A DNA stretch of 64,000 bases from Heterodera schachtii (lineage: Eukaryota > Nematoda > Chromadorea > Rhabditida > Heteroderidae). Positions 36,021 to 49,863 of this stretch are shown here, one piece after another. Position numbers and translations under genes: made by a program. The DNA is taken from the NCBI GenBank assembly GCA_023374025.1, contig SIJG01000066.1, forward strand, positions 434,001-498,000, read 5' to 3'. The notes below the pieces were generated by a model that worked only from the letters and a program-made list of their open reading frames with translations, was not told where the DNA came from and searched no databases. How positions within the stretch are numbered: position 1 is the first letter of the stretch; every line of letters begins with the position of its first letter.

Positions 36021-39000
36021 AGTAAATATGTAAAAATAAACATATTGTATAGCAAATATACTTTTGTAAATATTATTATTAAAAAATTAGTTTGGATTGA
36101 GACAACAAAGAGCAATACTTAAATCGGAGAAAATTCCGCATGAAATAAAAAAGAATTAAAACAAAAATATTACCAAAAAAAAATTAATTATAAAATCAAA
36201 AATATTTATACAAGTGAAATAAAAATAACAAATTGAAAAAGATTATTTTCTGAATTCTTTTAATTTTAAACTTGATATTAATGCATATATACCAAAAATA
36301 ATCGATTGATTGAAAAAATATATAAACACTTTTTTTGTTGAGATAATTTCTCAATTATTTACAATAAATCAACAATAAATTATTATTTCTTTTTCTATAA
36401 AAATATGAAAATATTGCGAAATATTGTTTAAAAAAAAATTTAATTGAAGCAATAAGGCAAATAATCAAAATTAAAATTAATGAATTAAAACAAAATAAAA
36501 TAACAGAGTAAATCAAAAATTATTTAATTGGTCATCTCATGATATTTAAATCTTAATTAGTTATGTTTTTCTTTTTGAATAGGAGGGCATGGGGCCGACG
36601 CGCCGGGAAAATTTTGATTTGATATAAATAAATATATATTTAAATATTAAAATAATTAAATCTATACAAATAAGCAACAAAAAGTAAATTAATATCTTAA
36701 CTAAATAATGGAAAAAGAACTTCCAGTTTTAAAGAAATTTTTTTATTTAGCAACGTTCATTATAAAAAAATCTTCTTTTTATTTCTATTATAAAATATTT
36801 ATTTTTAAAAAATATTTTTTTTTAAATAAAAATGCGGAACCAATCAAAGGTAAACAGAATTCATCGAGAAATAATGACTTTATTAAATAATTGTCCACAA
36901 AATATTTGATTTAAAATTATTAAAATTGTTTTTTCAAAAAAGTTCCTTAAATTTTGTAAAATTTTCAGTAATTTTTGTATTTTAATAACTAATTTGAACA
37001 AAATATAAAAGAATACGACTTATTTTAAAAATCATTTTTTCATATAATTTCTCAATTAATTATTTTTTCTGTTATTAAGCAAATAAAAAATATTCAAACA
37101 ATCATTAAATTAATTATTTTAATAATTAAATATAATGTTATATTTATTAATTTCAGCTATAAATAAATTATATATATAAAGAAAAAGGGAAAATTCTAAG
37201 AATTGAAGAGTTGGAATATTTTCTTCTGCTCTCTTTTTAAATCTTCTATATTTAAAAGAATTTTATATAAGATGAATTTATTAAATTAATGATTAAATTA
37301 TTTTATAATGGAAAATTTAAATTTATGTCTTTATTATTTCATTTTTTTGAATAAATGGATAAATTTAAACTGATTAAAAAAATCATACATAAAATTTAAA
37401 AAGAAAATTTTTTCATGAATTTTCTTATTTAATTGTCATATTTTATATTTTTTAAATAAGCTTTATTAATTATTAAAATTCAAAAAATTAATTTTTAAGT
37501 ACTTTAAGGTCAATTGATAAAAAGTTACTAATTAATTTTATCATTTTAAAACATTTATTTTCTTTATATAATCAATTAAATTTATAGAAAAAATAATAAT
37601 ATCTAATTAATATGGAGTTTTTAATAAAAATTATTAAAAGCCAAAGTAATAATTATAATTATTATTAAACTATTTCTTTTGGTTTGCGTAATTATTTTAG
37701 GCTTTTATCAATAAAGTTTTCAACGCTCCGTCACGTCCTTGATAAACTTCGCGTCCTTGAGCCGAAATTTATTTAATTAGTATTTTTTACATAATTAAAA
37801 AAAATTTTGAAATTAATTTAAAAACTTAATATTGATAGATACAATATTTTGTGAAAGTTTTGACTTATTTCTTTCATATTACCAAAATAAATGGAAAAAA
37901 ACATTTTAATCATTTTAATTTTCGATTTTTCGAATATATAAACTAATCTCTTTTTATTATTAGATTATAAAATTTAAAATTTATGACGCTTATTGGCACC
38001 GCCGGACCCCTTTGTTCCTAGTTTTTAAAAAATTGCTCCGAAAAAAAGCACTTTTGCCGGCCGGATCCGGTCCTGCAAAAATTTTTGAATTCCAATCCTG
38101 CAACAGGATCCGCTTTTTTCAACAATAATTTTTTTGTGAAATTTTTATATACTTTGAACATTTTGTTTATCACAATCTGTTTATCTCTCTAATTATAAAT
38201 GAATTTCACTCAAAAATTTTTTTTGGATGTATTATTAGCGTGTAAATATTAAGTGTTAATACATTATAAATTTAAATAATTTCTACTGGCAAAAACCGGA
38301 CAACCGCACTGCAACGATCAAAACTCACAAGCTAAATTGAGGAAAGTTTTATTTATTTTTTTTGCATTCGTTGCAAGTATTTAATATTATTTTTTGAAAG
38401 GAATAAAATTAATTAAAGTGTTTGGTCGTAAATTTAAATCATTAGTTGAGAAGAATTTTATTTAATTAATGTTCTAATCTTACAGGATTTTTAAAAAATT
38501 CCTCCAATAAGATAATTAAACTCATTTAAAAAATGAGAATTCAAATGAATCTATCTTTAAAGTTTAACAAGTTATATTATAAATAAATAATCAAAAATAT
38601 TTCAATTTTATTTTTGTTTAAATTATTTTACTTTATCAATAATATTTTTTTATTGTTAAGATAAACTAAATTTAAAGAGTAAATTTTAAATATTAACAAA
38701 AGAAAACAATAAATATTTATTTTATATTATTTATTTTAAACCTTAAACAATAAAATTACTTAATGAAATAAATAAACAAATTTATTATTTATATCAACCA
38801 ATAGCAAAAGTTTGATCACATGAAAATGGATAATTGAAAAAAAATTTAAAGTGAAAAGGGATTAAATCAAAATATTTATAATAATAAATGAGATAAAAAT
38901 ACTTTGCAAAAATAAATTTAAAAAAATAAAATAATTATAAAAATCTAAAAAATAAATTATCTCGAACTTAAAAATGTATCTTTAAAAACATATACTGAAA

Positions 39001-39531
39001 TAAATTAAATTAATAAATGTAAAGTTAAAATATACTTTTAATAAAATAGTAACTAAATTTTCATAGAAATTTCTCAGTTTACGAAATCGAATGAATTAAA
39101 AATCAAATAATTAAAAACTTAATCAAAAAATTATTAAATAACAAATCAATATGAAAATAATCGCATTTAATTCAAAAATTATCACCAAAAAATTAGCAAC
39201 TTAATATTATAATGAATTAGTTAGATATAAAGTTTTATTTTCATTTAGGAGTTAAATGATATTTATTGAAATTGTCGAAAATATAATACCAAAACATAAA
39301 ATTTTCTATATTTAAAAATAATTTTATAAATATTACTTAATCTTAAATATTTATAAATCGTAAATATATTTAATTTAATTAGTTTTTATTGAATTAATTT
39401 TAAATTTTTATAAAAGAACATAAAAACATAGAAATTGACAACTAAGTCCGTACCTGCTTCCATGAAATAGGACACAAGATTAAAAATATTCAATGGCAAG
39501 TTAATTTATAATATTAAAATAAATCAAATTA
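36021..39531. other. A+T-rich desert with small GC islands
   Basis: No supported gene. Islands at 36582-36615 (GGGGCCGACGCGCCGGGAAA) and 37985-38125 (GGCACCGCCGGACCCC, GCCGGCCGGATCCGG) resemble interior motifs of the DNA transposons at 2.0-3.2 kb and 54.4-55.3 kb and are probably remnants. Confidence 0.5.
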
Positions 39532-39900
39532 AAAATATATATATTTCAAACTAAATATAAACCAATTAAACAATTGGTTTAATTGAAAAACTCCAATGCG
39601 ATTTAAATAAAATTGCGAAATCTTCGTCAAACAATTCACCGCATAAATTATTGGCCCTTCAATTTCAATGTTATCACATAAAGCTATGAATTTTGGCTTC
39701 ACTGTTTGAATTTCGGCATATTCTCGGTACAAATATTCCTACAAAATGTTCAAATGCTTGCGATATTTTTGGCATTCTTTCCTTTCAAATTCTTCAAATT
39801 TCTCCCAATTTTCTCACATTGCCAATTTTTTCTCATATAATGCATACTGCCAAGGTATGCCTCATATTTTTCCATTGAATATTCACTAATTTCATTTTTT
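39532..39900 (-). pseudogene. Possible decayed protein-coding exons
   Basis: The minus strand contains a non-repetitive coding-like stretch. One part reads ENWEKFEEFERKECQKYRKH and ends at a TAG that could be a splice acceptor (39739-39741). The next part continues in the same frame as EYLYREYAEIQTVKPKFIAL followed by a segment with CDNIEIEGPIIYAVNCLTK. The upstream piece with EYSMEKYEAYLGSMHYM lies in another frame. Codon use is more balanced than in the surrounding desert. No start, complete structure or family is recognised. Confidence 0.35.
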
Positions 39901-42900
39901 TGATGTCTTTTCATAATTATAAAAAATACATTCAAAAGAAAATTATTAAAACAATCCTCTTAAATATATTATGAATATTTTATATTATTTTATGCTATAA
40001 TTTTGTAAAAAAATAAACCTTATAAATAAAAAATCTCGATAAATTTTGTAAAACCTTTTCATATATTTTTGAAAATTATTTAAATTTAATCTTTTGCTAC
40101 TTTCTTTTGCTTTTAATCGCAGTGGTGATCAATTTTTAAATATTTTAGTTTATATAATATAGAATTAGACTATTTTGAAGGAAGAAATTAAAAATTTTTT
40201 ATTTTCACTAATTTTATTGGGATTTTTTTCGTAAAGATATCGATTGACGTGTCTTAAGTTTAATTTAAATTTATCGCCTTAAATATTTTTTATTTATATT
40301 GAAAAGTAATTTTTAATTCATTTTTTCATTTAAGAATAGAAAAACAATTAATCAAATTGATTTAATTTCAAAAAAGAAAATTATTTATTAAATTAAATTT
40401 ATTAATTTTGCAAAAATTATCTCTATGTATAGAAAAAATAAAGTCCATTCATTCTCGCGATGATTCCCTTTAATATAATCTGTATAATTATAACTTCAAA
40501 AAAAAATTTTTTTTGACACATTAATGTAGTTTATTTAATTAAAAAACGCAAAAAAATTTATTTCTTATTTTCATCTAATGAAAGCGATTTTTTAATTTTT
40601 ATATGTATATAAAAAAGCAGCAAAAGATAAAAAAAAACTTGTGCTTCATCTTTTAACTTGAATAAAATAATTAATTTTTTCAATTGTTATTTGAATAATT
40701 TTAAAGTAAAATAATATAAAATTAATGTAAAATTAAATCCTCTTACATTTGTAGTAAATATTCATTTAATAAAATTGAGAAAATATTTCATTTTATTTAT
40801 TAAATTTTTTGGGAAGGGCAATTTTTTAATTCAATTAAAAATTGAAATTTGAAAAATTTTCTGAAAAGAAAAATACGTTTATATTTGGCTACATCAAATG
40901 TATTTACCGTTATCAATAAACAAAATTCGGATATATATATAAAAAATTAATATATTTATATAATGAAATTTGAATGAATTTAAAAATTGATTTTATTTTA
41001 AAATGAAGAAATAAATATAATTTCAAATTTATAAAAATTTATTTTAATTTTTTATTATTATGTAACTTGAAAAAACCCTCTTTTTTCTTTTTTTTATTAA
41101 AAATAAGTTATACCTCTTTTTTTGTATGTTATTATTTTTGTTTCTATGTGATTAAATTATAATCATTGTACATTAGGTTAATTTATATTTACATTGTTTT
41201 GAATATTTTTTTGTTGTTTTTATTCATTATACGTGTAATTTTGAGTACAATCTTGTCTGAATTATACGTTGTGGCATACTTAGAAAGGTCTGAATATTAA
41301 CTTAAATGCAAATTTGAATTATTTAAAATTTTTGAGTTTTATTATTAAAGATTTATTGCATTTTCTGTTTTTTTTCAAAATTGTTGAGATTGCTGTGCAA
41401 CCAATTGACGAACTTATAATGTGGAGAAAACAACTAAAATAATCTTTTAACATTGTTAATAATCAAATTTATTATTCTATTTTTGTGTTCTTTTTAATTT
41501 TTTTTTATTATTTTCTTTTTTCATAGTTAATTATTTGTGTCTTTGCTTAAATCCAAATGTTTTCAATTTTAAATCTCAGTGAAACAATGCTTTGCTTCTT
41601 GTACTTATTGTTGGTATCCATTAGTCTATCACTTTGTTTAACGATTCAAAAATTTCCTTTAAAAAGTTTTTCTTTTGATAATAATAAAAAATTTTTTAAT
41701 TGATTAAAATATTTTTTCTGATCAGGAAAATCTTTTAATATTTTTATTAACATCTTCTTAAGAATTATATAATCTTTAAATTTACAAAAATGTTCCTATA
41801 ATTAAAAATTATTGGATAGTGTTGTCGTGAAACTTAAACTAATTTTATTTCATTCATTGAATGTTGATTCGTTCTGTCACCCTTGGGAATCTAAAATTTT
41901 AAATAACAGTTTAAGAAAACAAAATATATTAGTTATAATAATGTATTTTTTTAATCTGTAATTTTAAATGTAAATATTCAAATAATATTTTATTTTTTTT
42001 ATAGATAACATTCATATTTTATTTACTATATTGCAATAAATTTTTTTTTTATTAAATATTTTTTATTTCATTCGTAAATGGTTTTTAATTTTTCCACATT
42101 TTTTTGTTCAAAAAAGCTTTTGTTGTTTTTGCATTTATTGCTTTTTCTTAATAAAAAAAAATTAAAAATTGGTCTGATTTTGTATTGTGAAGGATTTTAT
42201 TAAAATAATTTTTTGAATTTCTCTCTATTAAAAAAACCAAACTATGGACTTAACTTAAATTTTAAAGTTTAAGAAAATAAAACAAAAATATTTGTTTAAT
42301 TTTTCTTGTCTTTTACGGTCTTTTTTCGTATAACATCATTGGCTATTTTATTTTAACTTGACAATATTTTTTTGCAGTCTGTTTAATATTATTTATAAAC
42401 AAATTAATGATGGATGTATTATGAAGTTGTGCTTTAAAAATATTATTTTAATTCTTAGGATAATTAAAAGTCAAGTAAACGGAAAGAATTGAACTGAGAT
42501 TTATTCTTTAGTTAATTTATTGCTTCGCATTATAGGTAATTTCTGAGCTTTTAAAAAATATATTAAAAAATTAAGATTTTGAAAATTAAATTTTATTTAC
42601 TATATTATAAATGTTTAAATTATTAAATAAGATTATTTTGATTTATACAGTTATTTTGTTTAATTAAGTAAATAATTTATTTTATTACTGGTTATTTTAT
42701 AAAAAATTTATTATTCATTATTTTATATTTTATATTTATTTTTTTTAATAGATTACATTTTAGTGCTTTCGATTTGTCATGATTTAGGTTTTGATTTTTT
42801 AAAACTTTATTATTTATAATAATTTTTTCTAGTTATTTAATATTTGGTACATTAATTTTTTAAAATATTATTTTCATGTCAATTGTGAATTAATATCAAA

Positions 42901-45900
42901 AAAATGAGCTGATTAGAATTAGCTAAATACAAAAATATAAGGCAAAAAAAGTTTTTTTTGAAACTAAAAACATTAATGATAATTTATTTATAACTAGAAA
43001 ATTAAATAAATACATATTTAATTTATTCAAATATTAATTTGATTAACTTTTTTATAACTCTTATTTGTTTCAATACTTGAATTAAATCAATTAAAAAAGA
43101 ATCAAAAAATTAAAGAATTATAAAAACATTTAATTTGCCTTTTCAATTTATCAAAATTAATAAATTTTTATTAAATAAAATTTTTTTTAATTTTGTTAAA
43201 ACATTTTAATACTTCATTTTTTTCTGATATAATTTTATCATCTTAAGAAACAATTATTTTTTTAAATATTTTGATTTTTTTATTCATTTTAAAATTTAAT
43301 ATTTTTATAAACATAAAAATTCAATAAATCTAAATTAATTTATACATGTATTAGCTATTATTCAAGGTAACGCATCTGCAAGAGCAAATCTACTAATTGG
43401 TCGATTGGTTATTTTAATTTTTTAAAAAGAATTTTTATTTATTTAATGAAAAATATTATTCACTAATATTATCATATAAATATTTTATATATTTTATAAT
43501 AAACTCGAATTTCAACCTTGAAATTTTCAAAAACACTCAAAAATGTATTAAAGCTAAAATTTATGCAAATCATTTTTGTAGCTAAAAATTACAAATCTTC
43601 CTTTAATTGGCTTTTTAAAAACAAAAAATACTTCGTTAAAGTTTAATAAAATATATTTAATTGAAATTTCAAATTAATAAAACAACAGCAAAATATCGGA
43701 CTTATACTTCAGCAGATTACGATTTCGTGTCCTAATTACCCAAATTTTACTTTAACTCAAAATTAATAAATAATAAAATATTTATGAAATAAATATAAAA
43801 CAAAAATTATAATTTTAAAAATTTAGCAGATTTACGGTTTGTTTAAATAAATAATTTAAGCGAAAATTATATATGGAAGGCTAATGTGTAAATAAATGTT
43901 TTATATTTTTGCCACTTTCGGGCATTTTTAAGGTAACTTAAAACATATTAAGAAAAAATTTGTGGAAATAAATAAATAAATAATTTAATAAATGGATATT
44001 AGGTAAAATCTTTATTCTTTAATATTTAAAAACAAATTTATAAGTTATTACAAAATGATAATAACAACAAGAAATTGAAAATTTAATGGAAAGTTAATTT
44101 GACGTTTAATTTAAATGTACAAACTAAAATATTTGAACAAATTTTATATAATTCATTTTAAGACTAAATCGTAACTAATTAAATATAATTATTCAATACT
44201 ACACGCAATTCGTTCATGTCTCATTTTTTTAACTTTACAAAAAAGAATTACTTATTAAAAAAATATGCAGACCGACCAATGTTTTGCGCATTCCTAGGAC
44301 AACACTGTGACGTTGTATGGAGAGACGTCATGAAATTAAAAAAAAAGAAAAAAAAACAAATGAATAGATTTAAGGCAAAAATATGTATTAAATAATTATT
44401 ATTTATTAAAAACAAAAAGTTATTAATAAAACATTTAAAACTGAAAATAAAAAATATTTCCTAATGTATTATTATATTTATTATTATTTTAATCCACGTG
44501 CTAAAAAAATAAAAAGAGTTTAAAAAACTCCAAATGGAAATTTTCATCATTTTTATATATTTTTGAAGTTAAATATTTTTTGAATAAATATTTTATTTTT
44601 CATTGCTTTTTGGTATTTTGTTGATTTAACTGATTAATTATTTATAGACTATATAGAATATGGAAAATAAATAAACTTTAAGGAAAATATATATGCGCTA
44701 ATAAAAATATAAAATTATACAAAAAATGTAAAAAAAAATTTAATAATTTAAAAAAAAAATAAACAAATATGTTAAATAAAAAAGCAGGAAAATAAAAGGA
44801 ATTATGTTTTTTAATTGTTTGCTGTAGAAATACTAATTGCATGCTCATCAAATCACCATGAAAGGGGGGAAGTCTACTCTACATGTAAAAAAGATTTATG
44901 TAAAATAAGTAAAAAAAAAATTCAACTACAAATTTAATTCAACAAGAAAACAAAGCAAAAAAAACTATGAAAAAACAAATAAATTCTTACAAAATATTTA
45001 TTAAATTTAATTATAATTTTAGGAGAAAAAGTTTTCATAAATGTATTAATTTAATTCGAATTATAAAAAATAGAAAATGAAATTTTTTTAGAATTATCTT
45101 TAATTTAAGGTCAATTATTATAAATAAAAACAAATAAATAAATAAATAAAATATTATTATAAAATAAAAAAATTTAATTATTTGATATGAATTAATTATT
45201 GTTTTCGTTTATATATTAAAAATTAAATTTAATTGTAAAATTATTTTTGATTTAATGGACATTAAATGTATATTCTAATTTTTTTATTCTTATATAATTT
45301 CATAATTTCAATTGTCCAATTGAAGATCTTCTACTTTCTAAATTATATTAATATGATCAACATTATGTTTATTTTTCTAAATTTCACGAGAATATTTGCA
45401 ATATAATCTCTTGGTGAGCAATTAAAATTTATTCCATAAATCTTAATTTCATGTATAAATATTTTAATAAATGGAAAATTTATTTAAAATCATTTATTTT
45501 CTTAAAATTTGCTCAAAATCGGAATTTATTTGCTTCATATTTTGAATCTTCTGAAATAAATTTTAAGATAAATTATTTTCTCTGATTAATCAAAACCTTA
45601 CTGTATGTGCAACTGATTTTGTTATAAAATTTTCAATGGTTTTATGAAATTATATCGAAAAGTTTAAAAATATATTTTTGGCACTTTAAACATGTGATTT
45701 TTCAAATTTTAAATTAATCACAAAAATGTTAATAAAAATTAAAATATTTTAATTTGTTTCATAAACTTTATTATTTAACTTTTCTGGTCAATTTGATTTT
45801 TATAAAATAAAATTTTTCATTTTAATTAATCTCGTTTTTTGCACATCTGTTTTATTTTTATATATTTGCTTATTACTAAATGGATGTTAAAATAAATAAA

Positions 45901-46008
45901 ACAAATTCAAAAAATAAAAATTTAATTAGTTAATTGATACTTTTTAATTTATAATTCTTAAAACTTAGAACAAAAAAGCCTTAAAATATTAATATTCTTA
46001 AAAATAAA
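39901..46008. other. Gene-free A+T-rich desert
   Basis: About 6 kb with no supported gene or structured repeat. Minor islands at 43366-43410 and 44271-44335 (GACGTTGTATGGAGAGACGTC-like) cannot be classified. A short AAAT microsatellite occurs near 45130-45150. Confidence 0.55.
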
Positions 46009-46436
46009 GAATTATTATTCAAACTAATGTAAATATATAATAATCAAAGAAATAAAAATTTTTATTCAGATCGGAAAAATTAATCGGACTAATAAGGGGC
46101 GATAAAATGATTTATGTTCTATAATTTTATTGTAATTTCACCAAAATTATTTGAATGAATCAGACAAATTAAGAAAAGTGAAGAAATTAAAAATTAAATA
46201 CACTTATTAAATACTTTTTTTATACATTGTAAAAAATTTAAGTTTTAATATTCTGATGGAAAACACTTAATGCTATTGAATGGTACCATAAAATATTTGT
46301 TGCAGTTGAGTAAAGTTATGAATTTTTTATGTGTTACTTTTTATAATAGAAATATTTATTTTCGCGGCAAAGATCTCTTATTTTTGACATTAAAAATTTT
46401 ATGAAAATGGCGACGAAGGGTTTTATGTGTCAATTT
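46009..46436. repeat. Direct repeat flanking receptor copy 1, left
   Basis: Strings such as CTAATAAGGGGCGATAAAAT, ATGTGTTACTTTTTAT and TTCGCGGCAAAGATCTCTTA recur in the same order at 47809-48437. The right copy has about 240 bp extra in the middle. Together they bracket the truncated receptor gene. Confidence 0.9.
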
Positions 46437-46706
46437 ATAAAATTTAGCCAATTTTTAGCACTGATGCTAAACATATGACCATTGACTATATATAAAAACC
46501 ATTAAAGAATAAATAAAAAGAAATTTTTTTAACACCAACACATTCCTAAAAATTTTTACAAAAACGTACAAAATTTTTGGTAAAAGTTGATGATACTAAT
46601 ATTCTGTTTGAATCCCATTTTGTTTTATTTTAAATTTTTTATAAATTTTTTTTCACAATCCTTAAATTTCCGAGGAAATTATATTGATTTGTAAATCATC
46701 CGTTTC

Positions 46707-47717
46707 TCATGTCCAAGCGTGCCGGATGCCAACAAAAGATGTGCCGCCATTTGTCGTCGACGGCATTCTAAGAATTAATTTCAGGGTGTTTTTAAAATCT
46801 TTTAGCATTTCATGCTGCAATTTCACGCTGAGTGCCATCATTAGAATTGGTTGTTGAAGATGAAAAATGGCATAAAACGGGGTGAAGAAAATGCTGAAAC
46901 AATTTGTAAACCGGAAATTTAATCTAGCATATAGCTCATTTATAAGCATTTAAAATTAATATAAGTAAATACTTCTTAAATTTTCAACCCTATTAACAAA
47001 AATTGAAAGCCTGAAACCTTGGCCAAAAAATTGCAAATTTAAAAATTTTAGTTCAAAATTTTCATGTGATCTTTTGGCTAAGTATGGTAATATAGAATTG
47101 AAATTCAACAAACACAATACAAAACTATAAAAGGTACCTAAAATCCAACTGAATGCCCAGCATTTGTTGCGTGATTGGAAGCAATAAAAGAATAAATGGT
47201 GGCAAAGTGCTAAGAAGACAAATAAGGTACAGACGTGTCCGTTCTCGCATCAAATGGTCAATGGCATTGTTTGCTGCTGGTGGCGGAGAATTAGCCGTGG
47301 AGGTGAAAATCGCTAAAAAACTAAATTCTAAAACATTGTTGGACCGATAAGCAAAGAATTTTCATGCAAACAAAGTCAATGAGTTATAAATTGCGGAAAA
47401 TGAAAATACAAGAAACTCTAGATGGAATTGGGTTTTTACCCATAGGATTTCCGTTCCTGCCCAATTCTGAAATTATCACTCGATTAAAATTGTATACTGA
47501 TAAGCTGTAATCCCTTTTATTATATCGTTTATTCATTTTTTTTACCTTTATATAAATTTTGCTTAAATTATCATTTAAATTAATATTTACCTTTCTTAAC
47601 ACCATCAACGACCATAAAAATGACACAAATACAGTAGAGTATGGAAGGAACTAACGTGGTAATTGTTAAAAACACAATACCAATTGTCAGAATTAATGAA
47701 GTAATAAAATCCGGTTC
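46707..47717 (-). CDS. 7TM serpentine chemoreceptor-like gene, 3' half (copy 1)
   Basis: Three exons on the minus strand join in perfect reading phase: 47591-47717, 47138-47312 and 46707-46923 (TGA at 46707-46709), 172 codons. The first begins EPDFITSLILTIGIVFLT, a probable TM5, and ends VVDGVKK. The second carries a loop SPPPAANNAIDHLMRERTRL and a probable TM6 with CLLSTLPPFILLLLPI. The third carries TM7 (FFTPFYAIFHLQQPILMMA) and a short tail ending in IRHAWT. Donors read GTAAAT and GTACCT; acceptors end in TAG. Exons for TM1-TM4 are absent: homology to copy 2 stops in the intron just upstream, at about 47764. The protein family is probably a nematode serpentine receptor of the Srg superfamily (Srx or Srt-like), by pattern only. 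Nothing shows that the fragment is expressed. Confidence 0.65.
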
Positions 47718-47808
47718 CTAAATGATAGAAATTTAAATTATTATAAAAATTATTTGTACGTACGATAAGCAGAAAAAAGTGCATGACATTCTGAAAATTA
47801 AAAAATTA

Positions 47809-48437
47809 TTATTCAAACTAATGTAAATATATAATAATCAAAGAAATAAAATTTTATTCAGATCGGAACAATTAATCTGACTAATAAGGGGCGATAAAAT
47901 GATTTATGTTCTATAATTTTATTGTAATTTCACCAAAATATTTGAATGAATCAGACAAATTAAGAAAAGTGAAGAAATTAAAAATTAATGACATGCAGTT
48001 TTTTAACCAAAATCTTTAAAAAATTTTAATAAAAATAAAAAAGATAATTTTTTTTCATATTCGAAAAAATTAATCCTTTAAATAAGTTTTGAATAAAATT
48101 TTTTACCTGATTTTTGTGTATAATTTCATGGCTAACCTCTCTGTTTCTGTTTCTAGACATAGCTGATTAAGCTGGTGCTAGTACGTTTCTTAAAAACTGC
48201 CACCCATAACAAATTTTAATTTTTAAGATATTTACTTTTTTTATACATTGTAATAAATTTAAGTTTTAATATTCTGATAGAAAACACTTAATGCTATTGA
48301 ATTGGTACCATAAAATATTTGTTGCAGTTGAGTAAAGTTATGAATTTTTTATGTGTTACTTTTTATTTTAGAATATTTGTTTCGCGGCAAAGATCTCTTA
48401 TTTTTGACATTAAAAATTTATGAAAATGGCGACGAAA
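47809..48437. repeat. Direct repeat flanking receptor copy 1, right
   Basis: Partner of 46009-46436, with an extra segment at about 47988-48231. That segment holds a possible minus-strand mini-exon (MSRNRNREVSHEIIHKNQ before a GTAAAA donor), which I cannot connect to any gene. Confidence 0.88.
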
Positions 48438-49863
48438 TGAAAGTGCCAAAATTGTCATCATATTCATCAATCAGATCTTCTTATTGAAGCGTTGGAGAAA
48501 AAAAAGTTGCAAAACCAATTTTAATTAGTCCATTCTATCGAAAGAAAAAATAAAATAATAATTAAAGAAAATTAAAATTTCAAAAGATCACAGATTTAAA
48601 ATATTTTATTTGCATAATTTTTATTTTCATATTTGAATATTTTTTTTGTTAAAACAATTTTATTTTAGGCATTACATCTATATAAACTCGTGTTCAATTT
48701 ACTTTTAATTTCTTATTTTAATAATTTTATTGATAAATTAGATTTTTGGTTTTTCGAGAATGAATATAAATAAAAGGTGTTAATATTTAAATATATTTTT
48801 ATAAACAATTCTTATATGAAATTATTAATATAATTATTTCATAAGCTCTTTGCTTTGACATTGATTTAAGCATTGAGATAAATTTGATTATTACTTCATA
48901 GTTTATTCGAAAATTGAACGTAATTAATTAATTATTAAAAAATTCGTTAAAAAATCGGAATATTAGAAACTTCAAGTGTTTGTGATAATTATTTATTCTT
49001 TAATTTTTTAGTAAGAGTTTTTTTTTATCAGTTGAATATTTAATAATGAATTTTATTGTTTCATTTTTACCAAACTAAATGCTTCTTTATTTATTTAATT
49101 TGCTTGCTCTTGTCCAAATACGGTATTTTTTTGTGGAGATAGTTAATATCAAAAATAAATAAAATAAGTATTTATTCCCAATCTTTAGTATGATAGTGAT
49201 TATTTTCATTATACTTCATTTTTAAATTTTGTAATGGTTTTATTGTTCAATAAAATCATTTAAATTTTCTAAATTATTTCATTTTTAATGAATCTTCTTA
49301 TTTATTTGTATTTTAATTTTAATTGCATTCTTTGTTTTTTTTGAGACTTGGGCAATGACTTCGTAAATTTCAAAATTTCATTTTATAATTTGTTTTATAA
49401 TATTTCATTTTTCGAATTTGACAACATAGTTATTTTCTTTATATTATCAAAATGAAAAAAAGGACTTTACTTTTATTAAATTTATAAGTGTGGTTTAATC
49501 ATAATTATTCAAAGAAGTTCAAATCTTTCTATAATATTAAGTTTTCTATGATTTATTTTTTAAAAATAAATGACAATTTAATAGATAAAATTATCGTTTG
49601 GTAATTTTCTTTTATTTATTAATTTTTTAAATTTTTTTTGTTATTGATTTATTTAACTAAATAAAAAAATTTTTCAAAATATTCTTGTTTATTATTATTT
49701 TTCAATCTCTACAAAAAATATTTTTTATTAATAATGACATTTAATAGATAATAATTTAATGATTTTGTAAGTAGAAAACAAGGGAATAAATGAAAAATTA
49801 TTTTAAAAAATTTTTATATTAACATAATGATTTGGATCCCTTGAAATTTTTTCGGATTATTAC
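48438..49863. other. A+T-rich intergenic DNA
   Basis: No gene, RNA or structured repeat seen. Confidence 0.55.

Noticed and set aside
18089..46008. Bacterial or mitochondrial origin of the A+T-rich desert
   Set aside because: No dense coding, no mitochondrial genes, and continuity with nuclear transposons and intron-containing genes argue for nuclear DNA.
47153..47350. Plus-strand frame with GGGELAVEVKIAKKLNSK, repeated at 52269-52469
   Set aside because: It is antisense to the TM6 exon of the receptor copies, which has matching splice phases on the minus strand. The plus-strand frame also contains a stop in copy 1.
47397..47510. 36-codon plus-strand frame (GIGFLPIGFPFLPNSEIITR) and its minus-strand counterpart
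   Set aside because: It falls in the intron between TM5 and TM6 exons. Skipping it gives perfect phase, and including it introduces a stop.
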